A DNA stretch of 64,000 nt from Woeseiaceae bacterium (GCA_021773115.1 JAJFKS010000028.1:248001-312000); one strand, 5' to 3'; numbered from the stretch's first letter, positions 46,680 through 55,590 are shown. The notes: a model not told the origin generated them from the letters alone. Made by a program: numbers and translations.

Positions 46680-47609
46680 ATGAAGAATCGGATAAAAATA
46701 ACAGCAGCACTTACAGGCTTGATTCTCGCAGCGTCCGCCTTCGCACATGCCCCATCCGGTGCAATATTCACTACGCTTTCGGACGGGAGTGAGGTAAATC
46801 TCAATCAGTTCCCGTCGAAGGAGTCAGTCTACCTGGATGGCGGGCCGGGGCCCGGTGCACCTCAAACCGCGGCAGGCCTGGACGACGGCACTTACGTTTT
46901 TCAAGTCACTGACCCGTCAGGTAGGGTTCTGTTGTCAACGGATAATGCGCGTTGCCGTCAGTTTACGGTCAGCGATGGCATTATCGTCGCTGTGGTTGCG
47001 ACCGGGTGTGAGCATTTGACGGGTCTTGACGTCGACCATGGTGCCGCGACGGTGCAACTCTTTCCCTATCTCGACACGCCCAACCCCGGTGGCGTCTATA
47101 AAGCATGGATAGTCGAACTAAGCGATTTCCTGGAGGGATGCGCTGAGCTTGGCGAAGCTAATGGCTTGGATGTAGTGGATTGCGGCCGACGGGGCGGCAA
47201 CTTTCATGGGTTCGATGGTGGCCACCATAAGACCGATAACTTCAAAGTCGATAACGGGCCGGCCAGTGAAATCGATACACGGTTCTTCGACCATGACACA
47301 GGCGAACTATTGCTTGGGCTCGGCGTTACCTGGATCGATACGGTTGGCGGACAGAATAAGAAGTGGTCCTACTACGCGCCCGAGCTTCTCGTTTTCAGCG
47401 AAGCGCACGTCGAAGCTGTCGAGAACGGCAATCACCAAATCCTTGTCGTAGATCAACCGGGTTGCCAGGTTCAGGACATCCATCTTACTATTTATCATTC
47501 GAAAGGATCGAAGACGCAATTCGTTGGTCAAGGCCCACAATTAGTTTGGGTCCGTGTAAGCCCCAAATATAGCGAAGCAACTTACTGGGTTGATGTCGAT
47601 TGTCATTAA
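46680..47609 (+). CDS. secreted protein of unknown function
   Basis: This 309-residue product has a clear signal peptide (ITAALTGLILAASAFA, cleavage before HAPSG). The mature protein is rich in Gly, Asp and His, with repeated short strands (YVFQVTDPSGRVLLS, VYKAWIVELSDF, TYWVDVDCH at the end) and several Cys. It resembles a prealbumin-like/Ig-type secreted domain, but I do not recognise a family. The start is ATG 46680 with GAGGAG upstream; an in-frame Met at 46566 would put 38 residues before the signal. It has its own candidate sigma-54 promoter. No PEP-CTERM tail. Confidence 0.72.
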   Translation: MKNRIKITAALTGLILAASAFAHAPSGAIFTTLSDGSEVNLNQFPSKESVYLDGGPGPGAPQTAAGLDDGTYVFQVTDPSGRVLLSTDNARCRQFTVSDGIIVAVVATGCEHLTGLDVDHGAATVQLFPYLDTPNPGGVYKAWIVELSDFLEGCAELGEANGLDVVDCGRRGGNFHGFDGGHHKTDNFKVDNGPASEIDTRFFDHDTGELLLGLGVTWIDTVGGQNKKWSYYAPELLVFSEAHVEAVENGNHQILVVDQPGCQVQDIHLTIYHSKGSKTQFVGQGPQLVWVRVSPKYSEATYWVDVDCH

Positions 47610-47626
47610 TGCCTGTTCGCGGCTGG

Positions 47627-47665
47627 CGGCAGACGGGGAGACTTTTCTAGACTACCCGTGTGCCG
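47627..47665. terminator. hairpin between convergent genes
   Basis: CGGCAGACGGG at 47627-47637 pairs with CCCGTGTGCCG at 47655-47665 (ten pairs and one G-G mismatch) around a 17-base loop. It lies between the converging genes ending at 47609 and 47710. There is no T-run on either strand, so it may be a weak or bidirectional terminator. Confidence 0.35.
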
Positions 47666-47709
47666 CTGTGCCGTACCGATAGGTGCGATTCCGCCTGCTT
47701 TATTCCGAT

Positions 47710-48942
47710 TCAGATGAAGTATTCTTGGCAAGAAGGGTGCGAAAGAAAGCTTTCCGGGCTTGCGGTTTTTCCGTAAGCGCCGGATTGAAGTACGACAACT
47801 AAATCACCAGGAGCCAGCTCTGACATCGTGACTCGGTCTCCGAGCAAATCGAGCGGTGTACAAAGTGGTCCTACAATTGAGACGGTTTTCTGCGCCCCTG
47901 TATTGAGAACAGCGGCGACGGGGTAGTTTTTCCGGATAACCTGTCCAAAATTGCCGGACGCGGAGAGATGATGGTGCAAGCCTCCGTCACAGATCGCAAA
48001 ATATGATCCACGTGATTCCTTGACCTCTATGACGCGTGTGACGTAAATGCCGGATTCTCCCACCAGATAACGTCCCAGTTCCATAATGATTTCGACGTCA
48101 CCCAAGCCGGCCATAAGGCGCTCGGTAGCCCGCGTTGTCGAAGGGGTCAATGCGGCCAAGTCCAGTGGTCGTTCTTTTGGGAAATAGGGTATTCCGAGTC
48201 CACCGCCGAGATTCACAAGGGTAGTTTCGAGTTTCGTTGTGGCCGCTAGCGCCAATACCAGTTCAACTGTTTTGTCCATTGATTCTTCAATGGCCTCGGC
48301 GCGCAAATTTTGCGAACCGGAAAAGACGTGAAAGCCACGAAAGTGGAGACCCAATTGCTGAACTTCGTCGAGCATCGCAGGGACCCGTTCGGCATCGACG
48401 CCAAATTGCGACGGTCGGCCACCCATCTTCATACCCGCTGTTTTCAGTTCGAACGACGGGTTAACGCGTATCGCCACTTTGGGCTGTCGCCCGAGAGCGT
48501 TTCCAAGGGCGGCGATTCGTCGCATCTCCGTTTCGGATTCCATGTTGATCGTGATCCCGGCCTTTATAGCCGCGCTCAATTCGTCATTTCGCTTGCCGGG
48601 TCCGGCAAAGCTAACGTCATTGGGGTTGATGCCCGTCTCAAGGGCAACGTGCATCTCGCCTTCTGAAGCGATATCAAGGCCGTCGACGAGCCCGACCATG
48701 TGCTGCACTACCGATGGCATCGGGTTGGCTTTCATTGCGTAATGGAGATGCATCTTTTTCGGCAGAGCGGCGCGGAGTTCGGCGACCCTCTGCGTCATGC
48801 GTGCGCGATCATAGGCGTAGAATGGCGTCATGCCGATGTCAGCTGCGATGTCAGTTACTTTTCGTCCTCCCCACAAGAGAACGCCGTCTTCATACTCGAG
48901 CGCCTCTAGAGCTGCGTGTGTGAGTTCTAATTGTTCGATCAT
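47710..48942 (-). CDS. XrtA-associated PLP-dependent decarboxylase
   Basis: This 410-residue fold-type III decarboxylase of the ornithine/diaminopimelate group has the PLP Lys in LHYAMKANPMPS near residue 70, NLGGGLGIPYFP in the glycine-rich phosphate site, and GPLCTPLDLLGDR near the active-site Cys. The exosortase A-associated subgroup (TIGR03099-like) travels with an AMP-forming ligase, which is exactly upstream here with an ATGA overlap (48939-48942). It probably decarboxylates an amino acid to give an amine for activation or attachment to the polysaccharide. The carrier protein and hydrolases of the same module lie at 20072-22007. Confidence 0.92.
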   Translation of the reverse strand: MIEQLELTHAALEALEYEDGVLLWGGRKVTDIAADIGMTPFYAYDRARMTQRVAELRAALPKKMHLHYAMKANPMPSVVQHMVGLVDGLDIASEGEMHVALETGINPNDVSFAGPGKRNDELSAAIKAGITINMESETEMRRIAALGNALGRQPKVAIRVNPSFELKTAGMKMGGRPSQFGVDAERVPAMLDEVQQLGLHFRGFHVFSGSQNLRAEAIEESMDKTVELVLALAATTKLETTLVNLGGGLGIPYFPKERPLDLAALTPSTTRATERLMAGLGDVEIIMELGRYLVGESGIYVTRVIEVKESRGSYFAICDGGLHHHLSASGNFGQVIRKNYPVAAVLNTGAQKTVSIVGPLCTPLDLLGDRVTMSELAPGDLVVVLQSGAYGKTASPESFLSHPSCQEYFI

Positions 48943-50525
48943 GAAAGGTCATCCTGAAACAGGCCTTCGAGATCTTCGCTTAACCGCCGCCGGTCGATCT
49001 TGCCATTCGGGTTTCGCGGTAACGCGTCGCACCAGACGATTTTCTGGGGCACCATGAAATTCGGGAGTTCCGTTCGACAGGCGTGCATGATCTTGCTGTC
49101 TGAATTTTCCTCGGATGATTCAGAATGGGCTGCGATCACGACGGCCTGCCCGAGGTCTTTGTGAGGGATGCCGATCGCCGCACATTCTTTTACCAACCCG
49201 GTGTTATAAATGACTTCCTCAACTTCCGTCGGGCTAATTCGGTATCCGGACGATTTGATCATGTCGTCTTTTCGACCAACGAAATAGAGGAATCCCTCTT
49301 CGTCTTTAACGACAGTGTCGCCGGACCATACGGCAATTTCCTGAAAGGGCAGTTCGACCATCTGTTGAGGGACTGGACGAAATCGCTGTGCAGTTCGCTC
49401 CGGATCGTTCCAATAGCCTAATGAAACCAATGCGCCACGATGGACTAATTCGCCTGGCTCCCCTGGCGAGCACTGTGAGCCGTCTTCCCGAACGACCAGT
49501 ATCTCCGCATCGGGAATCGCCTTGCCGATAGATGTTGGTCGATTGTCGAGTTCTTCTGGCGGCAAATATGTCGATCGAAATGATTCGGTCAGCCCGTACA
49601 TCAGAAACGGCCTGGTCTGTGGAAGTTTTTCACGAAGCTTGTTCAAGGTTGCGGTAGGCATCGCCCCACCGGTGTTCGCAATGTAACGCAGACTATTGAC
49701 GGCGTCTTCGGGCCATTCGAGTGTCGCGAGTTGATTCCAGAGCGGCGGAACGCCGGTCAACCCCGTCGCTCTGTGCCTGGCGACAGCTTTGACGACATCT
49801 CTTGGCAGCAGGTAGTCCATCAACGCTATTGTTGCACCGACAGAAAAGCCCGTTGTCATCTGGCTGAAACCGGCATCAAACGAAAATGGCAACACGGCGA
49901 GGATTGTGTCGTCTGCGGTATTTTCCAGATAGCTCGCAACGCTGACCGCGCCATTCGTCATGTTTCTGTGCGAGAGGACGACGCCCTTTGGTTTTCCGGT
50001 GCTTCCGGACGTATAAAGAATTGCGGCAACATCGTTGTCGATGCGGTCGGCGAATTTTCTGGATCCAGAACCCCCAGTCATGAATCCCGACCAGTCCAGC
50101 TTTTCAACATGTGGCACGGTTAGGTCGCCCTGCTTATCGTCAATAGTCACGATATGACGAAGCGAGCGACACCCATTCAACGCCTCCTCAAGACCTTGTG
50201 CCTGCGCCGCGGTGGTTATCAAAACAGTGCATGCACAATCATTCAGTATATGTTGCACCTGAGCGGGCTTTAGCACCGGGTTGACAGGTACAAACACGCC
50301 GCCGGCCATGCTGACAGAGAAATAGGCAACGACACACTCAATACGCTTATTCAAATAGATGGCGACACGTTCACCCGCAGTGAGTCCCAGTGACGAAAAT
50401 CCGGATGCGGCTACAGAAACCTGCTCCGCGAGGTCGGCGTAGGTGAGTGTTTCGTCGGATCTTACGAGGGCCGTGTTCGAGCCGTGGCTAGCAACCCGAT
50501 CCAGGATTAGATGATGAAGCAACAT
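48939..50525 (-). CDS. XrtA-associated AMP-forming acyl-CoA/acyl-ACP ligase
   Basis: This 528-residue adenylating enzyme of the acyl-CoA synthetase superfamily has the phosphate loop ILYTSGSTGKPKGVVLSHR, YGLTESFRSTYLP, and C-terminal FVGRKDDMIKSSGYRISPTE plus NPNGKIDRR, whose Lys completes the adenylation site. It is the exosortase A-associated ligase (TIGR03098-like). It would activate a carboxylic acid and load it on the carrier protein at 20072. It leads the two-gene minus-strand operon with the decarboxylase. The start is ATG 50525. Confidence 0.92.
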   Translation of the reverse strand: MLLHHLILDRVASHGSNTALVRSDETLTYADLAEQVSVAASGFSSLGLTAGERVAIYLNKRIECVVAYFSVSMAGGVFVPVNPVLKPAQVQHILNDCACTVLITTAAQAQGLEEALNGCRSLRHIVTIDDKQGDLTVPHVEKLDWSGFMTGGSGSRKFADRIDNDVAAILYTSGSTGKPKGVVLSHRNMTNGAVSVASYLENTADDTILAVLPFSFDAGFSQMTTGFSVGATIALMDYLLPRDVVKAVARHRATGLTGVPPLWNQLATLEWPEDAVNSLRYIANTGGAMPTATLNKLREKLPQTRPFLMYGLTESFRSTYLPPEELDNRPTSIGKAIPDAEILVVREDGSQCSPGEPGELVHRGALVSLGYWNDPERTAQRFRPVPQQMVELPFQEIAVWSGDTVVKDEEGFLYFVGRKDDMIKSSGYRISPTEVEEVIYNTGLVKECAAIGIPHKDLGQAVVIAAHSESSEENSDSKIMHACRTELPNFMVPQKIVWCDALPRNPNGKIDRRRLSEDLEGLFQDDLS

Positions 50526-50649
50526 TAGTGGTGATCAACCTGCTGTGGATTCATGAACGGAAGATTGAGCTGGGAAAATACCATAGCTGCCGCAATTGTA
50601 CGTGATCTACGTTCGATATCGCGCTTACCGAACCGTGCCGGTCTCGAAG

Positions 50650-51027
50650 TTATCGTTGCCAGTTGCCCCGTCATCCACGTCACATTTCAACGAATTCGGC
50701 GGTGTATACTTGGCCACCTCACTATACGTGGTGGCGTCTACCGGATTGACGGAAATGTCACTATTATTGCAATCGGCACGGCGGTTCAGCCTATTACAAT
50801 TCGGGCCAAGTCCGGCGACATCTGCGAATTCCGGTGGTACTTAGCTAACAATGCTGACATGGTTGCCGGAAATTACACGGGCGCCCCGCCAACTGCCCCC
50901 TATCCGGCCGGGGGGCTACACGTTTCAGACAGTTGGCAATCCAGGCTGGAGCATTACCGCAGGTTTCAAAGATTCACGCGGTGCTGATTTGCTCCCGATG
51001 CCGCCAGAAATTCTTCAGGCGGAGTAA
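50650..51027 (+). pseudogene. probable frameshifted remnant of a secreted beta-helix-type gene
   Basis: No intact gene fits the 511-base gap 50526-51036. One + frame reads TIRGGVYRIDGNVTI and then QPITIRAKSGDI, typical of a parallel beta-helix surface protein. At a run of six G (50910-50915) removing one G joins this to GYTFQTVGNPGWSITAGFKD, ending LLPMPPEILQAE then a TAA at 51025-51027. The N-terminal part seems broken as well. I read it as a decayed gene, possibly a deletion derivative; a sequencing error in the G run is the alternative. Confidence 0.35.
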
Positions 51028-51036
51028 AAAAATCGC

Positions 51037-51711
51037 CTAGTTAACAGTCTTGGTTGCGACGTTGGAAAAACCGCTTTCGACCTCCGCCGAATTTATTGCC
51101 GTTGCTACAAAGTAGTATGTATTTGGCGAAAGATTGTCGACTACGTAACTACTGATGCCTGCCGTGTCAACGCGAATTTGATTGGGATAGTTTCCCTGCG
51201 ACAGGCCGTAGTAAATCTTGTAAGCCATCAGGTCGTTGAGCGAACTGCCGTCCTCATTCTGCGTGGGTGGTGTCCACGATAATGTTACCGATCCGGTAGA
51301 CACCTGGTTTACGGCAACTGAGAATTGGGGCAAAGACGCGGTCGCGGTTCCGTCAGATACTGAGATCAATATGTCGCCGTAGGTACCAATATCGCCCATA
51401 GTGGGGGTGCCGGAAAGTACCCCGGTGTTTGTGTTGAAACTGGCCCACGATGGTTGGCCCGAAACCGTAAAGGATAACGTATCACCGTCGGGATCAGATG
51501 CGACGGGCGCAAAAGAATACTGTTCGGCAATCGTGACACTCGTCTGAGGTGATCCTGATATTGTCGGCGCCGAGTTGCCAGTTGGTGGCGGTGTTGGCGG
51601 CGGCGACACGTTTTCTTCCGGGCTCTCTGAAGAATCAAGGCAACCCACAACTGTCGCGCAAATCGCGATCTGAAGTAGCAATGAAGCCGTTCTCGTGTTT
51701 CTAAATTTCAT
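51037..51711 (-). CDS. lipoprotein with Ig-like and fibronectin type III domains
   Basis: This 224-residue product has a lipobox (ATVVGC, Cys at about residue 23). A Ser/Pro/Thr-rich linker follows, then an Ig/cadherin-like 'putative Ig' domain (PTISGSPQTSVTIAEQYSFA to ISVSDGTATASL), and an FN3 domain ending TKTVN. It should sit on the outer membrane. The start is ATG 51711, with AAGGAA eight bases upstream; an in-frame Met at 51750 was rejected. Its leader carries a class I cyclic-di-GMP riboswitch about 190 bases upstream, so expression probably follows the sessile/motile switch. An adhesin or matrix-anchoring role is inferred. Confidence 0.78.
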   Translation of the reverse strand: MKFRNTRTASLLLQIAICATVVGCLDSSESPEENVSPPPTPPPTGNSAPTISGSPQTSVTIAEQYSFAPVASDPDGDTLSFTVSGQPSWASFNTNTGVLSGTPTMGDIGTYGDILISVSDGTATASLPQFSVAVNQVSTGSVTLSWTPPTQNEDGSSLNDLMAYKIYYGLSQGNYPNQIRVDTAGISSYVVDNLSPNTYYFVATAINSAEVESGFSNVATKTVN

Positions 51712-51897
51712 CGTGCTTTCCTTAAAGTCGTCATGACCGACAATTTGCATCAGCGTTTCGTGCTATTAAATTAATCTGACCGTTTGTAACTTCGTCCATA
51801 TGGCGAACTGCCAGTCCGCCACAGGGTGGTCTGAATTACGATTGCGATTGCGTTAATGTCGGCTTGACGCCTTAGGTGAACGAATGTCCACAGTCAT

Positions 51898-51978
51898 TTT
51901 CGGCAACCCCGCCATCGTAGGTTAAGAAACCCGTAGACCGGTGGCTTTGCGTCCCCACCTTTCGATGGGTTTGCTTTT
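51898..51978 (-). ncRNA. cyclic-di-GMP-I (GEMM) riboswitch
   Basis: Read on the minus strand, the segment has the GEMM-I landmarks in order: GCAAACC, a GAAA tetraloop in ATCGAAAGGT, the invariant GGACGCAAAGCC, then CCGG, a variable P3 helix containing CCTAC, and the closing GGGGTTGCC that pairs back to GCAAACC. It lies in the leader of the Ig/FN3 lipoprotein gene, 187 bases before its ATG. I could not identify a clear terminator in between, so the switch may act on translation or through an unobvious hairpin. The rest of the 763-base region 51712-52474 holds no gene; ORFs there look random. Confidence 0.88.
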
Positions 51979-52474
51979 TACCCTTCAATTATTACTCCTT
52001 TCAACGGGCGCTGGCAATTCAATTTGTCACACAAGAGTCGATTATCATTTCAATTTGTGGGCTGGGTCACAAAACTTCGCCCGCAACTGGGGAAAGGCTC
52101 GCAATCAAGCCACACGCAACTCCAAAGCAATATGCGTGCCGAATTATTTTTATCTCTTTTTAACAGTAAGTTATGGTTCACTTGTGAGGTCGGTTGATAC
52201 TAACTTACCGGGGTTGACGCTTGAGACTGTCTCCGTTTATGCACACAGTCCTGAGCCCCTGTTTCTAATGGGCTTGTAAGTTCATGATTTCAATATCGAC
52301 AAGCCCTGTCGCCAATTGGTGACAGGTGACAATTGGATTGTTGCATGTCGAGTAACCGCCGGTTCCGATCGTCGAAGCCAAAACCTGAGTCCCGGTGATG
52401 CCGGGCGAGTGCATCGGCTGTTCGAAGGTTCTGTTAGACTGCGCGGCGGTTACTCATTAACTAAGCCGAGGCAG

Positions 52475-53887
52475 ATGACTGTTAGAACCCGATTCGCGCC
52501 CAGCCCCACCGGCGTGCTGCACCTTGGCAGCGTTCGTACAGCGCTTTTCTGCTGGCTATACGCGCGTCACAATGGTGGCGAATATATATTGCGTATTGAG
52601 GACACCGATCGCGAGCGCTCCACACCGGAAAACGTCGACGCAATTCTCGACGGTATGGCCTGGCTGGAGATGGAGGCTGACGAAGGGCCGTTCTTTCAGA
52701 CCCAGCGATTTGATCGCTACCAGGAAGTCATCGATCAATGGCTGGCGGAGGGTAAGGCCTACCACTGCTATTGCACGAAGGAAGAGCTTGCGGAGCTGCG
52801 GGCGGGCCAAATGGAGCGGGGCGAGAAAACCCGCTATGATGGCCGCTGCCGTGACAGAACCGACGTGCGAGAGGGCGTTGAGCCGGTTGTGCGTTTCAAG
52901 AATCCGCTGGACGGGGAGGTCGTCATAGAGGATATGGTTCGAGGCACGGTGGTTTTTCAGAATACCGAACTCGACGACCTAATCATCGCCCGCTCGGACG
53001 GTACGCCGACTTACAATTTCACTGTGATTATTGATGATTGCGACATGCGTATTACACATGTGATTCGCGGCGACGATCACCTCAACAACACACCGAAGCA
53101 GATGAACATGCTCGCCGCTTTGGGTGCTGGCGTTCCGGCCTATGCTCACTTGCCAATGATCCTCGGGCCCGACGGCGCAAAACTCTCAAAGCGACACGGC
53201 GCGGTCGATATTCGAGACTACCGGGAGCAGGGCTACCTGCCGGAGGCGATGTTAAATTACCTGGTTCGTTTGGGTTGGTCGCACGGCGACCAGGAGATTT
53301 TCTCGGTCGAGGAAATGGTCGAATACTTCGACATCGCCGATGTGAATCAATCGGCATCGTCTTTTAATCCGGAAAAGCTGCTGTGGATCAACCAGCAGCA
53401 CATTATCGCGGCCCCGGCAGAGAAGCTTGGGGAAGCCTTGCGACCTTATCTCAAGAAAATGGGTCTTGATCCGATGCAGGGGCCGAGTCTCGCGGACGTG
53501 GCCAACGTATACAGGGAGCGCGCCGAAACCCTGGTCGAAATGGCGGAGGGCGCCCGGTATTGTTTTGAAGACTTCTCGGAGATTGATGCCAAGGCCGCCA
53601 AAAAGAACCTGCGACCCGTTGTTCTGGAACCATTGCAGGCGGTTCGAGACGCCTTCAAGGCGCTCAATTCCTGGGACGTTGCGGCGATTGATGAGGCCAT
53701 TCATTCGGTCGCCGCAGCGTACGAAATCAACCTCGGCAAGTTGGGTCAACCGCTCAGGGTTGCGGTCACCGGGGGGGCCGTTTCGCCGCCAATTGACTCG
53801 ACCGTTTGGCTGGTCGGAAAAGAGCGCACTATCCAGCGCTTGGATCATGCACTGGAGCTGGTAAAAATAAGGGCTGCGATCAGTTGA
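52475..53887 (+). CDS. gltX: glutamyl-tRNA synthetase
   Basis: This 470-residue class I synthetase has the HIGH-equivalent PSPTGVLHLGSVRTALF near residue 10, IEDTDRERS, and the KMSKS-equivalent AKLSKRHG near residue 240, as in bacterial GluRS. It charges tRNA-Glu, whose gene lies 145 bases downstream. The start is ATG 52475 because the protein must begin just before TRFAPSPTG; an in-frame start at 52316 would add 53 residues. It is a housekeeping gene and marks the end of the exopolysaccharide region. Confidence 0.97.
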   Translation: MTVRTRFAPSPTGVLHLGSVRTALFCWLYARHNGGEYILRIEDTDRERSTPENVDAILDGMAWLEMEADEGPFFQTQRFDRYQEVIDQWLAEGKAYHCYCTKEELAELRAGQMERGEKTRYDGRCRDRTDVREGVEPVVRFKNPLDGEVVIEDMVRGTVVFQNTELDDLIIARSDGTPTYNFTVIIDDCDMRITHVIRGDDHLNNTPKQMNMLAALGAGVPAYAHLPMILGPDGAKLSKRHGAVDIRDYREQGYLPEAMLNYLVRLGWSHGDQEIFSVEEMVEYFDIADVNQSASSFNPEKLLWINQQHIIAAPAEKLGEALRPYLKKMGLDPMQGPSLADVANVYRERAETLVEMAEGARYCFEDFSEIDAKAAKKNLRPVVLEPLQAVRDAFKALNSWDVAAIDEAIHSVAAAYEINLGKLGQPLRVAVTGGAVSPPIDSTVWLVGKERTIQRLDHALELVKIRAAIS

Positions 53888-53925
53888 CAGCCCACGCCTG
53901 TGCCCGTAAAGTGCGCGGCTCCGTT

Positions 53926-54001
<76 letters not shown>

Positions 54002-54031
54002 AGTCCTTTCGGTAATTGGAAATAGTCCTGC

Positions 54032-54107
54032 GTCCCCATCGTCTAGAGGCCTAGGACACTGCCCTTTCACGGCGGCAACAGGGGTTCGAATCCCCTTGGG
54101 GACGCCA
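54032..54107 (+). tRNA. tRNA-Glu (TTC)
   Basis: The 76-base cloverleaf has acceptor GTCCCCA/TGGGGAC, anticodon loop CTTTCAC with TTC at 54066-54068, T-arm AGGGGTTCGAATCCCCT and an encoded CCA. Its 3' half overlaps, antisense, the last 41 bases of the island recombinase gene, so the tRNA seems to be the insertion site and was left functional. Confidence 0.96.
54067..54107. other. probable attachment site (left end of the island) in the 3' half of tRNA-Glu
   Basis: The recombinase reading frame runs into the tRNA on the opposite strand and stops in the anticodon loop (TGA, complement of 54067-54069). This arrangement, with int beside and partly inside a tRNA 3' end, is the classic left junction of a tRNA-targeting island. 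The exact core cannot be set without the right junction, which lies beyond base 64000. Confidence 0.6.
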
Positions 54108-55590
54108 CCTTAACCCCAGTACCGGTTAGGGTGGCCATGTTCGGGACGAGCATCAGCTCCTCGCCATCGAACGTGGCTGATTCGATCAATTGCCGAAATA
54201 CGGCCTTTCTTTTGTCCATGGTTCCACCCTCTAGGTTGGTTCTCCATTCATTTGCAAAATCGTCCAGATCAGCTCTGCTCATTGAGAGAAGCTTCGGTCG
54301 ATCGACCTTCTCATGATCGGTGAGCCGAAGTTCCAGATCCTGCCGCTCGTCCTCTAACGCATCGATACGCTGAATTAGTGGTCGCCGATGTTTGACCTCA
54401 GTCAACATTCCGGCGAGCTCGCCGATCTGCCTATCCACGTCTTTGATCTCTTTCCGAAGCTGTTGGAGCAGGTGATTCTGCCGAGGCTGGTTCGCCTCGA
54501 AAAGAGTCCTTATCTCGGTTTGCAATTCGACTAATGCGTCGCCGGTAAAGATGTTCGTAAATACTTCGTCCAGTACTGCTCGTTCAAGCGTTCCTTTGTT
54601 GATGCTTCGTACACCGCACCGATCATGGCATCGGTAGTAGCCACCATCGCCATCAATATTGGAGCCGCATTTACACGTCATCAAACACGACAATAGGTAG
54701 TGATTTCGCCTGAATCGAGATTGTCTGTTCTTTTGTTTATCGCGTTCCCGAAATATCGCCTCAGCCTCCTCATCGGAAATGGCGGCCTCGTGCGTGTCGC
54801 GATGTATCTCCCACTCATCGCGTGGCCTGTACCTGCCTGTGCCAGATCCGGAGTAGGCACCGTCGACGAACTCCTTGTGACGATTCCAAACTGTATGACC
54901 GGCATAGGTGAGGGCGCTATCTTCAAGATAGACCAGTGAGGAGTAGGGGACTTTGATTGTCATTCTCGACTGCAGATCTCGGCGAGACTCTCCGCGAGCT
55001 CGACCTTTTAGGTAGTTCTGGACCTCGATGAAAGTCTTGTTGTCCGGTACAAGCTTACTTTTTGTCAGTGGCTGTCCTTCGCGCATGCCGACGACCCGTT
55101 TGTCCAACTTGTATCCCAGAATCGCACGGCCACCAGCGCGCCAACCCTGCTTAATATTCTCCCGCATGCCCCGCAGTCCATCGATCTTTGATTTCTGACT
55201 GTGAAACTCGTCGAAGGCCTCCATCAGGCTTTCGATAATGGGGTCGAGGATTGTGTCGGTCTTTGGGAGCTTCAGGAATATGAGCTCCACACCCAGGGAT
55301 TTCAGCAAATGTTTGTAGAGCTGTGCATGGTATTGCCGGCGCGAAAAGCGGCTGGTGTCGTAACAATAGAGAACTCGAAATTGGCAGTCCTTTTTCTTCG
55401 CTTCCGCGATCATGGCCTGGAACCCTGGCCGGTCATCCGTTTTGGCTGATTCAACCCGATCACTGAATTCGACGACAACAATGTCGCCGGACTGAGACGC
55501 AAACTTTCTTAACTCGCGGCCCTGAGAGTCGACGCTGACATCGTGTCGGTCTTTGGAGCTTCGCAGGTAGAGTGCCGCTTTTCGTGCCAT
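54067..55590 (-). CDS. large serine recombinase (island integrase)
   Basis: This 507-residue recombinase has an N-terminal resolvase domain (YLRSSKDRHDVSVDSQ with catalytic Ser12; YCYDTSRFSRR), a recombinase domain around residues 160-300, a zinc ribbon (CLMTCKCGSNIDGDGG with further Cys), and a coiled coil at about 380-440. That is the domain order of integrases of serine-recombinase phages and ICEs. Its last residues (SPRGFEPLLPP) are encoded by the complement of tRNA-Glu. Serine integrases that use tRNA genes are less common than tyrosine ones. It is divergent from the XRE gene across an operator-rich gap. Confidence 0.92.
   Translation of the reverse strand: MARKAALYLRSSKDRHDVSVDSQGRELRKFASQSGDIVVVEFSDRVESAKTDDRPGFQAMIAEAKKKDCQFRVLYCYDTSRFSRRQYHAQLYKHLLKSLGVELIFLKLPKTDTILDPIIESLMEAFDEFHSQKSKIDGLRGMRENIKQGWRAGGRAILGYKLDKRVVGMREGQPLTKSKLVPDNKTFIEVQNYLKGRARGESRRDLQSRMTIKVPYSSLVYLEDSALTYAGHTVWNRHKEFVDGAYSGSGTGRYRPRDEWEIHRDTHEAAISDEEAEAIFRERDKQKNRQSRFRRNHYLLSCLMTCKCGSNIDGDGGYYRCHDRCGVRSINKGTLERAVLDEVFTNIFTGDALVELQTEIRTLFEANQPRQNHLLQQLRKEIKDVDRQIGELAGMLTEVKHRRPLIQRIDALEDERQDLELRLTDHEKVDRPKLLSMSRADLDDFANEWRTNLEGGTMDKRKAVFRQLIESATFDGEELMLVPNMATLTGTGVKVASPRGFEPLLPP

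Noticed and set aside
50553..50987. 144-codon + frame as an intact gene
   Set aside because: Only part reads like protein, and the coherent end lies in another frame; treated as a remnant.
51941..52279. 112-codon + frame upstream of gltX
   Set aside because: It overlaps the minus-strand riboswitch, has no ribosome site and no coherent protein pattern; it is probably chance.
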